NCBI GenBank assembly: GCA_964016985.1
Contig: OZ024830.1
Location: 77,496,763 to 77,560,762, forward strand
Direction of reading: 5' to 3'
DNA from: Anodontia alba
Lineage: Eukaryota; Mollusca; Bivalvia; Lucinida; Lucinidae
Length of the DNA stretch: 64,000 bases
Shown here: positions 23,042 through 34,517 of the stretch, one piece after another
Position numbering within the stretch: the first letter of the stretch is position 1
Layout: each line of letters begins with the position of its first letter
Program-made: the position numbers and the translations under genes
Notes under the pieces: generated by a model
Databases searched by the model: none
What the model saw: the letters and a program-made list of their open reading frames with translations, nothing else
What the model was told of the DNA's origin: nothing

Positions 23042-23964
23042 TATTTTCTCTTTTTTTCTAATTTGGCTTAACCAAAAATAAAAAAATGCTGTGTTTACTA
23101 TCTTCTAAATCCAACCATTCCTCATTTTCGCTGTTGAATCTTTGTTTTTTAACTAAACCAATAATTTTCGGATACTTTTCCGCACTTATTTCCCTGTCTA
23201 ATTTATGAATATAGAATGGGACCGCAGAAATGCAGGCCTTATCCCACTTTTTGACATTGTTTTTTTTTTTTTTTTTTTTAATAACCTATTGTATTTTCTG
23301 GGTTTCTTTAGGCTTTTTTCCCTTAACAATTCTATTTATTCCAACATTACTATTTATTCTGTAAGAATCCGTATGTAGATATGGTTAAAAAAACAAAACT
23401 TACCCAATCTCATTGACGCAGTTCAAAGCGGGCTCAACATCCTAATATCAGACATAATTTACAGACAGATGAAACATTCAGCAGATCCAGAATTAATGCT
23501 CACATTAAACATTATTAATTATCACAGACTGAGATAGCAGAAAGATTTGCCTCAACAGATTTGTATTAATTAGCAATGATTTGTTATAGATTCTCTGTTT
23601 GTCCAGCATAATAGAAAAAGTAACTGAGAAAAAGGGTATTCGTCGGTACTAACTGAGAAGAAAAGGTATTCGTCGGTATTATAGTCCTGTTATTTGTGCC
23701 AGACAGGAAAAAAAAACAAACAAAAAAACGCAAACTGAGTAAATACTTTCCCCAAAAATATTCCAAGTTCCGTTTTCTGAATAAGAATCCCCCAAAGAAA
23801 CCCTTTTCACAGGAAAAACTTCCCTTGCATGGCATTATACATTGTTTTTAGAGACAGTATTGCTTCTGTGTCTGTATTATATACTCCTGTTATCTGTGCC
23901 GGAATTCATAAAGGGACTATTATAATGGAAGAAAACTAATGCGAAAATGAAACTTTCCTGCAGC
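23042..23964. other. Probable tectonic 5' intron or flank, no confirmed exon
   Basis: A short block at about 23402-23439 (minus strand) has an acceptor-like and a GTAAGT donor-like border and reads open in one frame, but its phase does not fit the next tectonic exon. About 23610-23860 carries an inverted copy of the repeat found at 24340-24830 (AGGAAAACTTCCC / GGGAAGTTTTCC). Confidence 0.4.
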
Positions 23965-24172
23965 TTACGCTTAGCACTCTGGGTAAAATTTGCAGCAGAC
24001 GACATTTTAAAATATTTTTCTTATTTTTCCCAGAAAACAGGATTTGACATTTCATGCAAATTGTCAAAGGAGACAATTTGCATGAAATGTCAAATCCAGT
24101 TTTCTGGGAAAAATAAGAAAAATATCATCAATTTGTCGTCTGCTGAAAATGCCCAGAGAGTGGTAAAGGTTA
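23965..24172. mobile_element. Hairpin MITE, family M6
   Basis: Long inverted arms: TTTTCCCAGAAAACAGGATT … CATTTCATGCAAATTGTC and complement around AAAGGA, with GCAGACGAC / GTCGTCTGC outside. Relics of the family lie at 3173-3300, 57479-57890 and 59445-59605. Confidence 0.75.
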
Positions 24173-24229
24173 AGCAAAGAAAAGATACTTATGTAGTGTT
24201 AGCATAAAAAAAGACACTTTGGAAAAACA

Positions 24230-24830
24230 TCATCTCTCTATATACTCCTGTTATTTATGCCGCAGCACAGGTAACAGGAGTATATATATATAGCGAGCGC
24301 AAGCCATCGTAGCTGTTGAAAATGGTACAAACTTAGATCTTTGTGAGGGGAAGTTTTCCCATGAAAAGGATTTCTTTGGGATATTCTTTCAGAAAACGGG
24401 GCTTGGTATCTTTTTGGGGAACATTCTTTAAGTTAGAGCTTCTGTGTCTGTATTATATACTCCAGTTATCTGTGTTGGCACACATACACATAACGGGACA
24501 ATTATAATAGAAGAAAGCCAATGTAAAAATGAAACTTTCCCGCAGCTGAAGCATAAAAAAAATACTTATGTATAAGCATTAGCATAAAAATATACTTTGA
24601 GAAAAAACCGTCTCTCTATATATATACTCCTGTTATTTATGCCGCGGAACAGATTACAGGAGTATATATATATATAGCGAGAGCAAACCATCATATGTGA
24701 TGATAATACTACAAACTTAGATCCCTGCGAGGGGAAGTTTTCCCAGGAAAAGTGTTTCTTTGGGGGATATTCCTTCAGAAAACGGGGCTCGGTATCTTTT
24801 GGGGGAACATTCTTACATTAGAAAAGTAGA
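24230..24830. repeat. Direct duplication with TATATACTCCTGTTAT hairpins
   Basis: Two copies (about 24230-24430 and 24600-24820) share the hairpin ACTCCTGTTATTTATGCCG … AACAGGAGTATATATA and the GGGGAAGTTTTCCCA block. A third, inverted, version lies at 23610-23860. Confidence 0.7.
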
Positions 24831-25203
24831 AAAAATGTTTCTATACGTAATTTCATGTTTTCTGGCACAAATAACAGGACTACTATACCGACGAATAATT
24901 CTTCTATTAAAGTAGACATTGTAAGATGAATCAAGTAAAATGCTCTCAAATGACCCTACTTTAAAGTTAGTGTTCTAATATCAAAGAAGAAATTATCGTG
25001 AGCGCATTTTTTGATCCAAGTAACATCGAAATTAAAGATTTTGAAAATCCATGGAATTTTTTCTATCTATTTGGTAGAGGTGATGAAATCGTGTTTTACC
25101 TGTCACGCTGACTTGTAAATGTGTAGTAAACAGTAAACTGTAAATAGCGCATATATATATTTAAGTGGTTTTAATGGAATAAATCAAAGTTCAGGTGAGA
25201 TTA

Positions 25204-25215
25204 TTTCCCGCCAAA
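25204..25215. promoter_or_regulatory. E2F-like site
   Basis: TTTCCCGCCAAA matches the E2F consensus on either strand. It lies about 2.4 kb upstream of the first recognised tectonic exon, so it could belong to that promoter, but a 12-base match can occur by chance. Confidence 0.25.
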
Positions 25216-25315
25216 TGTCAGCCAGTCGACACTGCTGTTTTGAATATGCTGTTTCAGGGCCTCAGATCGAGGTGAAGGTCAGTAATTTTAAATTTTATTA
25301 AAAAATCTCGTCAGT

Positions 25316-25392
25316 TAATGCACCAGTCATTTGTATTCACTGCCCCCCCCCCCTCCACCACCTATGGGGATGGGCGGGGATAACGACTTTCT
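25316..25392. repeat. Inverted-repeat partner of 28636-28712
   Basis: GCACCAGTCATTTGTATTCA, a C-run and CCACCACCTATGGGGATGG reappear in reverse complement about 3.3 kb to the right. Confidence 0.7.
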
Positions 25393-25801
25393 CAAAATCA
25401 AAGCCCTGCTGAAGCCTCTGCCCTGTGGGGACAAATGAAAAGTAACAGCCCTGCTATTTTCCCCCACCCCCCTGGGGACATGAAAAAGGAGCTTTGAAAT
25501 ATTACAGGCCTCATCCCGACCAAGCTTTTCCTAGTGAAAGGCTTTGCTTTGCAACCATGAATAGTCCTTTTAATTAGCTTATACATGGAAAAAATCAAAT
25601 TCAAAATGCCTAAAATCAATAAAAAGCCAAGGTCTGTTAGTCTGAAATCCTGCAAATGTCTGAAAAATCTGAGGCCTGGTGTCAATAGTTTAGCCAGGGT
25701 GAATAGAGCATGACTACTTTGTATCTAAATATATGTTGTCCTGAATTCAACAGTCTTTCATGCAGGACATTTGCTGTGGCTATTCAGAATAGCTGGAGCT
25801 T

Positions 25802-26082
25802 TCATTACGAAAACATGCCTATTCAAATATACTGAAACTTTTATCACCCAAAAATTGAAAATTTTCAGATAAAAAATTCTGATATTTTTCTTGTTTCTGC
25901 TCAAAACATAGATTGTGGGTACTCGTTAGAACTGCCTCAATGAGGCGGTTCTAAAGAGTACCCACAATCTATGTTTTTGAGAAGAAATATGAAAAATAAT
26001 GTATACCCCTGTAAACCCCAGTTTTACTATATAAAAGTGGGGTTTAAGGGGGTCAAAATTATATAGGCATGTTTTCGTGATG
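25802..26082. mobile_element. Hairpin MITE, family M2
   Basis: Ends ATTACGAAAACATGCCTATT and ATAGGCATGTTTTCGTGAT; central hairpin ACTGCCTCAATGAGGCGGT. Confidence 0.8.
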
Positions 26083-26203
26083 CTTCTCTTGTACATGTTC
26101 CTTTTTAATTCAGTACTGTCTTTAATTTCTCCAATAACTGACTTTTCTGAAGAAGACTAAACAGTGTTATTTAAATGAGGAGTCTTCCAAATTCTTGCTT
26201 TTG

Positions 26204-26513
26204 CATACATGCCATTAGCTGTTGACAGAAATCTGTGAGATTTTGTAAATTTTTAGGGGAGATTTGATAAAATTCTGTGAGATTTTTATGAAAATCACTT
26301 TCAAGCTTACATAAGTAAGTTAAAAGCCATTATTTTAATGAATTAAGCTTGGGATAGCCATGCTAATGGGTGATTTATTTCTAGTTCTTCAAAAAATAGC
26401 TTATTAAATGATATGAAAATTCTGTGAGATTTGAAAATCTTATGGGAAACAGGGTCCAGAAGGGCCAAAATTCTGTGAGATTTTGTCTCACAGTGTGAGG
26501 TATGGCATGTATG
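26204..26513. mobile_element. DNA element with CATACATGCC ends and 6-bp target duplication, short copy
   Basis: The ends CATACATGCC and GGCATGTATG are bordered by CTTTTG at 26198-26203 and 26514-26519. It has the same TCTGTGAGATTT sub-terminal repeats as 16940-17895 but is only 310 bp with no coding capacity. Confidence 0.85.
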
Positions 26514-26551
26514 CTTTTGGGATGGGACGTTAAGTGGAGCTCCCCCCACTC

Positions 26552-26596
26552 CACACACACACACACACACACACACACAGCCCCACACACACCCAG
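26552..26596. repeat. (CA)n microsatellite
   Basis: Runs of CA interrupted by CCC; both-strand open frames here are repeats. Confidence 0.9.
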
Positions 26597-26599
26597 TGT

Positions 26600-27950
26600 G
26601 CAGGAAAGGTCATCCGCTGTGCAGGTTAAAGAACAATCAGCAATCTATGTAAAAGGTTCAAAACTTGTAGGCCTTCTTCATCCTGCCGTGTTTGACATCA
26701 AATTTCATTAGGATAAAAATATTCATATCATTCTAAGTTTGACTTGAAGACGAATCCAACTCTGCTGCAATAAGTATTCTTACAGGTGGGGATCCTAAAT
26801 TTTGACAGAAGACAAAATATAATTATGCCAGACATACTAAAAAAATCTATTTATCTATAGACAACATCGGTGTGACGTAACAATCATCTATAGCAACCAA
26901 GTACCTGCCATTTTGGAGGTGAAAACATGGCAACCATCATTTATTCAATAATAAGGTCATGTTTTTCCATCTTAATGAACTAGTTTTTCAAGAGGAACAG
27001 TGCTCAACCTTAAACAGTTATCAAAATTTTTTAACTATAATATATACAGATACATGTAATCGGAAAAAAAATAATAGTAAAAATAAAAAAAAACAAAGAG
27101 AACATTTAATTTTTTTTTGTTTATTCCATGGTCATTTCCAATCCTATTACATTGCAGGTCATAATTATGTGAAGGCCATAAATTTATATGAAATTCCAAG
27201 TCTGAACATAAATGAAGATAATCAATTGCAAATACAGATACTGAAATCAATTTTCATACTTTATAACTAGCCATCAGGAGCATGGAGTGATAGCTAAAGT
27301 CCCTTGAAAAGTTATGGTAACAGTTTGGCCAAAACGCTGCAGATTGCCATAATTTGCTGAAAGTACAATTCCAAACAATCAATTTTATCAAAATTTGCTG
27401 CTCACTACAATTTTATGACTCCACTAAAATGTATTTTGCAGAAACATATTTTTGGCAAGTGTCAGTTCCCGCAGCTTTGATAATATGTGAGTTGCTTATT
27501 AGACCTCATATGATCTTATTTTCAATGGAGAAACAGATTTATTTTCCGTATGTGCATTCACTATATTGATATATGTTTTATAAACGTGTTGTAAAATATT
27601 TGCTCTGGTGGATGGATGCTTATGGATTTTGTTTCATAATTTTCTGTCACTTCATGGGTGTGAACACCATTATTCGAATGTGCGAATTAGGTCAAGAAAA
27701 TGTGCAACCTGTCAAAAGGCCAAGACAAAAGGTTATATCAAAGTCGACATGGATAGAGTACCCCAAGGGTATTTTTTTTATGTCCTGTAATTTGTAGAAT
27801 TAAGAATGAACAAGGAATTAAGGTTTACAAGGGTAATATGGATTCGCTGTAGTTTACAAACACCTGCTCATCAAGGGTCTTTCTTGAGGGTGCAGAACAA
27901 CTCTCCCCAAGACAACTCGCCCCACATAAAACTCATCCCAAGACAACTCG
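26600..27950. other. No gene supported
   Basis: Several 60-100 codon frames (26959-27270, 27354-27569, 27573-27797) lack recognisable motifs, splice context or neighbours and are AT-biased. Confidence 0.45.
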
Positions 27951-28190
27951 CCCCATTTACAAAATAACTTGCACAAGACTGGTAATAGCACATGATGATA
28001 AATTGATAATAGCAGAATTTTGCAAACAGACTGCAATATAAAATGGCCGCCACTTTCACCTTGGATTTTGCCCCATTTACAAAATAACTCGCATAAGACT
28101 GGTAATAGCACATGATGATAAATTGATAATAGCAGAATTTTGCAAACAGACTGCAATATAAAATGGCCACCACTTTCACTTTGGATTTTG
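27951..28190. repeat. Exact 120-bp direct duplication
   Basis: Two copies (27951-28070, 28071-28190) differ at a handful of positions. As 120 is a multiple of three, the minus-strand frame 28317-27871 (148 codons) carries a 40-residue repeat. The peptide has no known motif and the frame is not called as a gene. Confidence 0.85.
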
Positions 28191-28635
28191 TTGCGAATGT
28201 AAATATCACGTGACTATCCGAGATGCCTAAAGGACCGAGGTTGTCTATATAAACCTTGTGTTTGACGCCAGCCACAAAAACGTATTTAATACATCTATCT
28301 CCAGATAAGGTTTTCATACTCTACAGCATGAAATGATCAGAATTTGTGGTATAATTAACCCATCTTAAATTAATTATCTAATTTCAATTTCGAAAAAAAG
28401 ATAGAGAGATAGGATGAGTATAAATATTTGTAGAACTTTTCTCACTTTAGTTTTCTGTTGTAACCGCTATCTTGTTCTCATGAGATCTTGTCGTTAGTGC
28501 CGTTATAAAAGACGGCCATGACACCTATAAAATGTGTAAAACACGCCCTTTTTTAGACTATTCCACCACTATAGTCCCCGCTATATAAAATCATAATCCC
28601 AGCACTTATACGGCACCGCGGGGACATTCAAAAAG

Positions 28636-28712
28636 TTATCTCCGGTCATTAGCCCGGCCATCCCCGTAGGTGGTGGTGGGGGGTGGGGCAGTGGATACAA
28701 ATGACTGGTGCA
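28636..28712. repeat. Inverted-repeat partner of 25316-25392
   Basis: CCATCCCCGTAGGTGGTGG … ACAAATGACTGGTGC mirrors the left copy. Confidence 0.7.
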
Positions 28713-29821
28713 TAAATCCTACAAATTTATTTGTGCCACGGCTTAGATAATAGGATATTGCCTTTGGTCTCTGGGTTTCCGGTCTGTGGGTTTCATACCC
28801 CTTCCTGAAATTCCATGCCAAATGTCTCTATAGTGGTTCACTTCGTTTGACATGAATCTCTGATTGCTGAATGGTTATTTTGAGTGACAATGTTCTGTCA
28901 ACCAACTGGTTCCCCATGGACCAAGAGAGGCAGAATTTATTCAGACTACAGTCCGGATGAGATTGATGCCGACATGTCAAATCATGACTGACCAGGCAAT
29001 GTGAAAATATCGCGTTTTGAACAAAAACTTACTCTGGCAACAACACAGCCGCATAAATATCAAGAGTGGAACAAGTGTTTTAAACGGTAACCCAGAACAA
29101 TGCATGTTTGGTCAGTATACTGTTATCAGCGTCAAAATAATCAAATAAAAACACAACACATTTCTGTACTTCCCTCCATATTGACGCTTTTTTTGTCGCC
29201 AAGATGCTTTTGTTACAACCAAGTTGATAGGTTAATTTCTCTTTCGTTCTAAATGTGTTTTGAATCATATGATTTCGTACTAAAACGGTTTACGGTCCCA
29301 ATAAAACTCTGAAAATGAAAGCCTACTTATGTTTGTATACTGTAACACACTCTCGCAAGGATTGCGTGCAGATTAAATCGCGACGGAAAAATGAAAATGG
29401 TTATCGTGATTGTTTTAGAATACTGGGTTTATCCTAACTATTCGGATTTGTTCTGTTTAAAAACTGCCGAGTAAGTGCAGTTGATCAGAACGAAACTAAT
29501 TGGATACGAATGTCAAAATGGTCGAAACAGAAGCTGGCCAATCAAATGTATTGTTGTAAATACGTTTTGTTGATGTAAGGGATGTAACTCGAATGGTTCA
29601 ATGAAAATGGAAGTTGTGAAAAGCACGTTTGATAGTCATTTTCCTTCCATAGAAAGTGCAATAAAAAGATGTGATTTTATAGGTACCTTAACTCTCATAA
29701 ATGCCAGTATTTAGTGATATATTTATTACGGACTGTCACTCTCATTTTTTATTGTACAAAAGCCGTTGTTAAATCAAAGAGACGAATGCCACAGTACGCG
29801 GATGTTACCTGTATTCGGACT
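28713..29821. other. No gene supported
   Basis: Mixed-composition sequence with somewhat more CpG than its surroundings, but no exon with recognisable product on either strand. Confidence 0.4.
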
Positions 29822-30140
29822 ACAGGCACTTGCTTCATGGAAAAAAAAAAAAAAAAAAAAGTCCATCCTCCCTCTTCTCACAAGGTCGACTATGACAAAA
29901 ACCCTAGCCACCTAAACCCTTCCATTATTTTCATGTTTACACACATCTCCTCCAATTGTCACCTCATGCAATCGAAAGATGAATATTTTACCCTATAATC
30001 ACAATCACATCCATGATTCAAACAAGAAACGTTTTGGTATAATTAACCCTGATTTTTGCATTCCGCTTATTTACAAAAAAAATCTCGACAACGCTTCCGG
30101 CTTCTTCTTTGTCAGCCCTGCACCGAATAAAACCTGTTGA
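29822..30140. repeat. Dispersed repeat with CAGGCACTTG end, copy 1 (inverted to 52487-52797)
   Basis: Starts ACAGGCACTTGCTTCATGG, then an A-run, GTCCATCCTCCCTCTTCTC and CCCTAGCCACCTAAACCCTT. A reverse-complement copy lies 22 kb away, and the terminal motif also borders 34416 and 49690. Confidence 0.75.
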
Positions 30141-30286
30141 TTTATGCATCAAAAATCATACAGCTTCTTTTCTTAAAATTATATAAAAAAAAATATACTA
30201 ACGCGTAGTAGAAGTTATATTGAGAAGACTAGATTTTTAGAAAACAGTAAAATTAAAAATATTGCTGGATTTAAAACTGACAAATT

Positions 30287-31284
30287 GACTATTCTGCGGG
30301 TTGCGGGCTGCGGGCCATATATAACTGCTGCCTTGTAATAAGTTCATTACACAAGAAAACTGAAATGATTAAATTTATACTTTTTTTTGTTTTGTGTATA
30401 ATACATCAACAGAATATGATCATTGAATACATGCACATGTATGTCTGTATGAAACTGATAGATAGCAATGCCATAATTCTTTGGAATAGGTTATTATCAG
30501 GACATGTGGCTTTTACTGACCACTTCATGAGAAAGTGTCCCCTTGGAAACATGTGACATGCACTTAAGGAAATACGGATCAGTCTTACTTGTATGCTCTG
30601 TGGATAGCCAGGCCAAGTAGCTACTGTATGCCATCATCGAAGACTCTGCTCTGATCAGCCTGCACAGATGAACAGTCTGATATGACTTGACTTATCGCAA
30701 ATCATCTTAAAGGTATATTTTCTCAAAATACTGCCCAGATATAGCTGAATGAAACAATGCAAACACTAATTTTATCAAACTGACTATTCTGCGGGCTGCG
30801 GGTTGCGGGCTGCGGGCCATATAAAACTGCTGCCTTATAATAAGGTCATTGCACAAGAAAACTGAAATGATTAAATTTATACTTTTTTTGTTTTGTGTAT
30901 ACATCAACAGAATAATTTTTTATGATCATTGAATACATGCACATGTATATCTGAATGAAACTGATAGATAGCAAGATAGCAATGCCATAATTTTTTGGAA
31001 TAGGTTATTATCAGGACATGTGGCTTTTACTGGCCACTTCATGAGAAAGTGACCCCTTGGAAACATGTGACATGCACTTAAGGAAAAACAGATCAGTCTT
31101 ACTTGTATGCTCTGTGGATAGCCAGGCCAAGTAGCTACTGTATGCCATCATCAAACACTCTGCTCTGATCAGCCTGCACAGATGAAAAGTCTGATGACTT
31201 GACTTATTGCAAATCATCTTAAAGGTATATTTTGTCAAAATACTGCCCAGATATAGCTGAATGAATAATGCAAACACTGATTTT
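30287..31284. repeat. Direct duplication, two copies of about 500 bp
   Basis: Copies at 30287-30779 and 30780-31284 both begin TGACTATTCTGCGGG(…)TGCGGGC and share GGATAGCCAGGCCAAGTAGC and CTGATCAGCCTGCACAGATG. They differ by small indels and substitutions. GCGGGCTGCGGGC runs also recur in complement at 34088-34142. Confidence 0.85.
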
Positions 31285-31344
31285 ACAAGGTTTATCATTC
31301 TATGAAAAAACTTTCAGACAAATTAAACCTATGAAAGTTTACTA

Positions 31345-32400
31345 ACAAGAGCTGTCAGCAGACAGCAAATGCTCACCTGGATGTAAGGACTAAATACCTC
31401 TTTGGCTTATCCAGGGAGTGTGGGATGAGAAGGAAGGGGGCATTAAGGTCATAATTGTCATTGTGCTGCTGAATAAAACTTTGGTCCCATATCTATCATC
31501 AGACTGAACATGAACCAAATTGAAATCCATCATATGGTTTTGAAATTTGAGCTTTTGAAAAGTTTTAACGTAAAACTTTAGCATAAAATTTGTCTGTGAC
31601 CTTGACCTTTCAGCCATAGTCATAGGTGTGGGTATAGCTGAATAAAAACTCCGGACCTATAACCATCGTCATACGGAATATAAACCAAATCAATCATATA
31701 GTTTTGAAATTATGAGCTCTAAAAAATCTTAAAACATGAAATTTCAGTCTGTGATCTTTACCTTGAATGTATGGGCATAGACAGGGTATTGCTCAATAAA
31801 ACTTTGGACCTCTACCTGTCATCATGTAAAATCTGAATCACAGCCATCATTTGGTTTGGAAAATATGAGCTCTTTAAAAACTTTAACGTAATACTTTATT
31901 TGTAAAATTTCAAAGTCTGTAACCTTGACCTTAAGATTATGGGCATGGGCTGGGGTATTGCTGAAAGAAACTTTGGACCATTATATCTATCATCAAACCA
32001 AATATGAAGCAAATCCATCATACCGTTTGTAAAATATGAGCTCTTTAAAAACTTTAACATAATACTTTATTTGTAAACTTTCAAAGTCTGTGACCTTGAC
32101 CTTAAGATCATGGGCATGACCAATTACTAAAGTATTTCTTCATGAATTTCATTTTTATTCCTAATAAATTAGTATTGGGAATGAGTAATATGGGATTGTG
32201 AATGAGTGAAATTTGTTAATTAATGACAGAGTTATGGCCCTTTTCAGTTTCTGAAAATTGGTTTTTGGCCCTTAGTTCCTTTACTTCTGGAACTATCTGA
32301 ATGGAACTTCATGGATATATAAAGGATCAAAGGTTACATACCCATACATTTAAGGTAAAGCCACAACTCTGGTTGCTTTTGTACAAGAGTTATTTGCCAT
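31345..32400. repeat. Tandem repeat related to 19895-21665
   Basis: Units repeat TATGAGCTCTTTAAAAACTT, GTGACCTTGACCTTAAGAT and AAACTTTGGACC. Begins with AGAGCTGTCAGCAGACAG; degrades after about 32115. Confidence 0.7.
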
Positions 32401-32545
32401 TGACTCTTCTGCAAAATGCACTTCGCATGCTTCAGACAAATAATTAGTAAGTTTCTGGTTCGTGCTTGTATTGTCTATTCTTGGATAGACTATTGTTTAA
32501 ACCGAATTAACTTTTATCAAAACTTAGTCATCTTTGCTCTGAGTT

Positions 32546-32850
32546 TGTTTGTGTTGAGGTTTTACGGCCCAGTCAACCCAACAGGGTCATGTCGAGCGCG
32601 GTCAGTTTACCTAATCACACGTTTACTGGGCAGGCTTAGTCCTCTAAGCGGTTAACCAGTATTGTGCACATTCTTTCGCCAGAAACTGAAAACTGCCCTT
32701 CTTGAATCAGCGGAAAGGAGAGAATGACCGTAGAAAATATTTCATGATCAATCTCCACGAAAGAATGTTGCCGGCCTTGGCGGGGGTTGAACCTGCGACC
32801 TCCTGGTCTCCAGTCGGACAGCGCATCCAACTGAGCCACCAAGGCCGGCT
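32546..32850 (-). mobile_element. Full-length tRNA-derived SINE
   Basis: The minus strand begins with a tRNA-like head: A-box TGGCTCAGTTGG and B-box GGTTCAACCCC, within a GGCCTTGG/CCAAGGCC stem. A conserved body follows (GAAAGAATGTGCACAATACT, GGTTGACTGGG) and a tail ACACAAACAAAC. The 13-bp TTTGCTCTGAGTT is present on both sides (32533-32545, 32851-32863), a target-site duplication typical of LINE-driven insertion. Pol III internal promoter boxes look intact. Confidence 0.92.
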
Positions 32851-32863
32851 TTTGCTCTGAGTT

Positions 32864-34413
32864 ATACTGCTCCACAGTGGTGGGGTATCATGCAGTGTTT
32901 GCCATGCTTTTATTATTAAAGCACAAGGTACTATTTACAATGTTAGATTGTTAAATTGTTCATTATAATTGCATTATCTTTTTCTTTCAAAATTGCAAAA
33001 GAAAATGATGACTAACAAGACCAGAAAAATGAGATAGCAAAAGAAAAATTGCTGTATGTTTACAGCAATCTTTCCTTCAGCTTTAACAGCATACATAAGG
33101 AAGTGGAGGTTTAAGGGGGAAAAATCCTTTTAAACCATATTTTTATATTCTTCAACATTTTTTTTATAGTGTTTTGCTTCAAACAGTGGAAATGTTGTTA
33201 AGGTCGAAAGTAATTTTTGTTTGTTTGTAATTGCCTACTACATCTACCCCGATTCCTCCCATAATAAGACAAAACAAAAAATTGTATCACTGGGCATCCT
33301 TTGTTCTTCTTTCTTTGTACCTTACTATATTTCATTTGTATATCAGGACCAATGGAAAAACAAATATGGAGAGTCTGATCAGTTCACTGTTTACTGCATA
33401 CATATTTCATTGCACCTCCAGATGTTTTTTTGTTTTTTTTTTTCAGTTTTTAGGATACTTACTGGTACATGTACTGAACTTTTTTTCTCATGGAATTGTA
33501 TTTTAAGAAAGGAAAATATCCTATCCTATTTTTGCCTATCTACTCCCAGGAACATTCGTAGGCTGGCAACTGCTAAACAAATTATTCAATAAGCCTGGCC
33601 TATTGACTGGTTCATCAGGACAAATCTTTCAAATTAAGTTAAATTATTGCAGCTCTGCCTTTTTTCACCTGTCAGCATCTTGAACTTTGTTTTGGTCCTG
33701 AATGCCAGATAAGCTGTGTCATGAGAAAATATATGTTTCTTATGATATTCTTGTGTCCCCACCAACCCCCACCAACCCCCACCCCCCTCTGCAAAGACCC
33801 AGCCTGGGACCTGCATATTTACCAAGTCTGATTAGAGATCTTGTCAGTTTTGTCAGGCACAAGCTTTGATCAGGTTGCAAGGGTGTACAGGCTGTTCAGA
33901 GGCTCAGATAGTTGCACATATAGTGCATATAGATTCTTTACTACAATGCACATGGTATTAATAATTGTACATTAACTGTTCTTTCTTTCCTTTTTTATTG
34001 GAATAGGCGGCAGGGGGGAGGGGGGTAATAACAAAAATAACATTGATCACCAATTTTTGGCTTAACATATACTATTGCTGGCAACCTGTGGCCCGCAGCC
34101 CGCATGCCCGCAACCCGCATGCCCTCAGCCCGCATGCCCGCAAAATAGCGATTCCATAAAACTGACAGAAAATCGATAAGCAATTGTCATGTTCGTACTG
34201 GCGGGACAAGCACTTTACGTGTCACTAGTTTACGTGTCACTAGTTCTTAAATACAAAATAAGAAACGAAATGGCGTATGAAAGTGGGCGTGCATTTAAAC
34301 CTCCAATATGTACATGGTAATGTCCGGTCCTTAACCCTTTCAACCCGAAGTTTCCACATTGGACTGTTCCGTCATTAAAATTGGGATGGCCATTTGTTAC
34401 AAAAGTGGTGTGA
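32864..34413. other. No gene supported
   Basis: The 123-codon frame at 33221-33592 is hydrophobic and AT-driven with no motif. C-rich CCACCAACCCC repeats at about 33758-33790 and a (GCCCGCATGCCC)-type run at 34088-34142. Confidence 0.45.
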
Positions 34414-34415
34414 GC

Positions 34416-34485
34416 ACAGGCACTTGTTTCATGGAAAAAAAAACAACAAAGTCTATTCTCCCACTTCTCTGAAGTGGGAGGGTGG

Positions 34486-34493
<8 letters not shown>
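34416..34493. repeat. CAGGCACTTG terminal fragment bordering the tandem array
   Basis: CACAGGCACTTGTTTCATGG with A-run and CTCCCACTTCTC … GTGGGAGGGTGGAC. A complementary ATGAAGCAAGTGCCTGTG lies beyond the right end of the array (49691-49708), so the array may once have sat inside one element. Confidence 0.55.

Positions 34494-34517
<24 letters not shown>

Noticed and set aside
23402..23439. Micro-exon candidate on the minus strand upstream of the first tectonic exon
   Set aside because: Borders look like splice sites, but in its only open frame it leaves two bases while the next exon needs one; the other frames contain stops.
25099..25145. Possible tectonic start exon on the minus strand (ATGCGCTATTTACAG...)
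   Set aside because: The short peptide is not a convincing signal sequence and its phase does not connect to any downstream exon.
27871..28317. 148-codon minus-strand frame as a gene
   Set aside because: Most of it is a 120-bp duplication read twice; no motif, start context or splice partner.
33221..33592. 123-codon hydrophobic frame
   Set aside because: AT-driven F/I/Y-rich composition, no motif, no neighbours.
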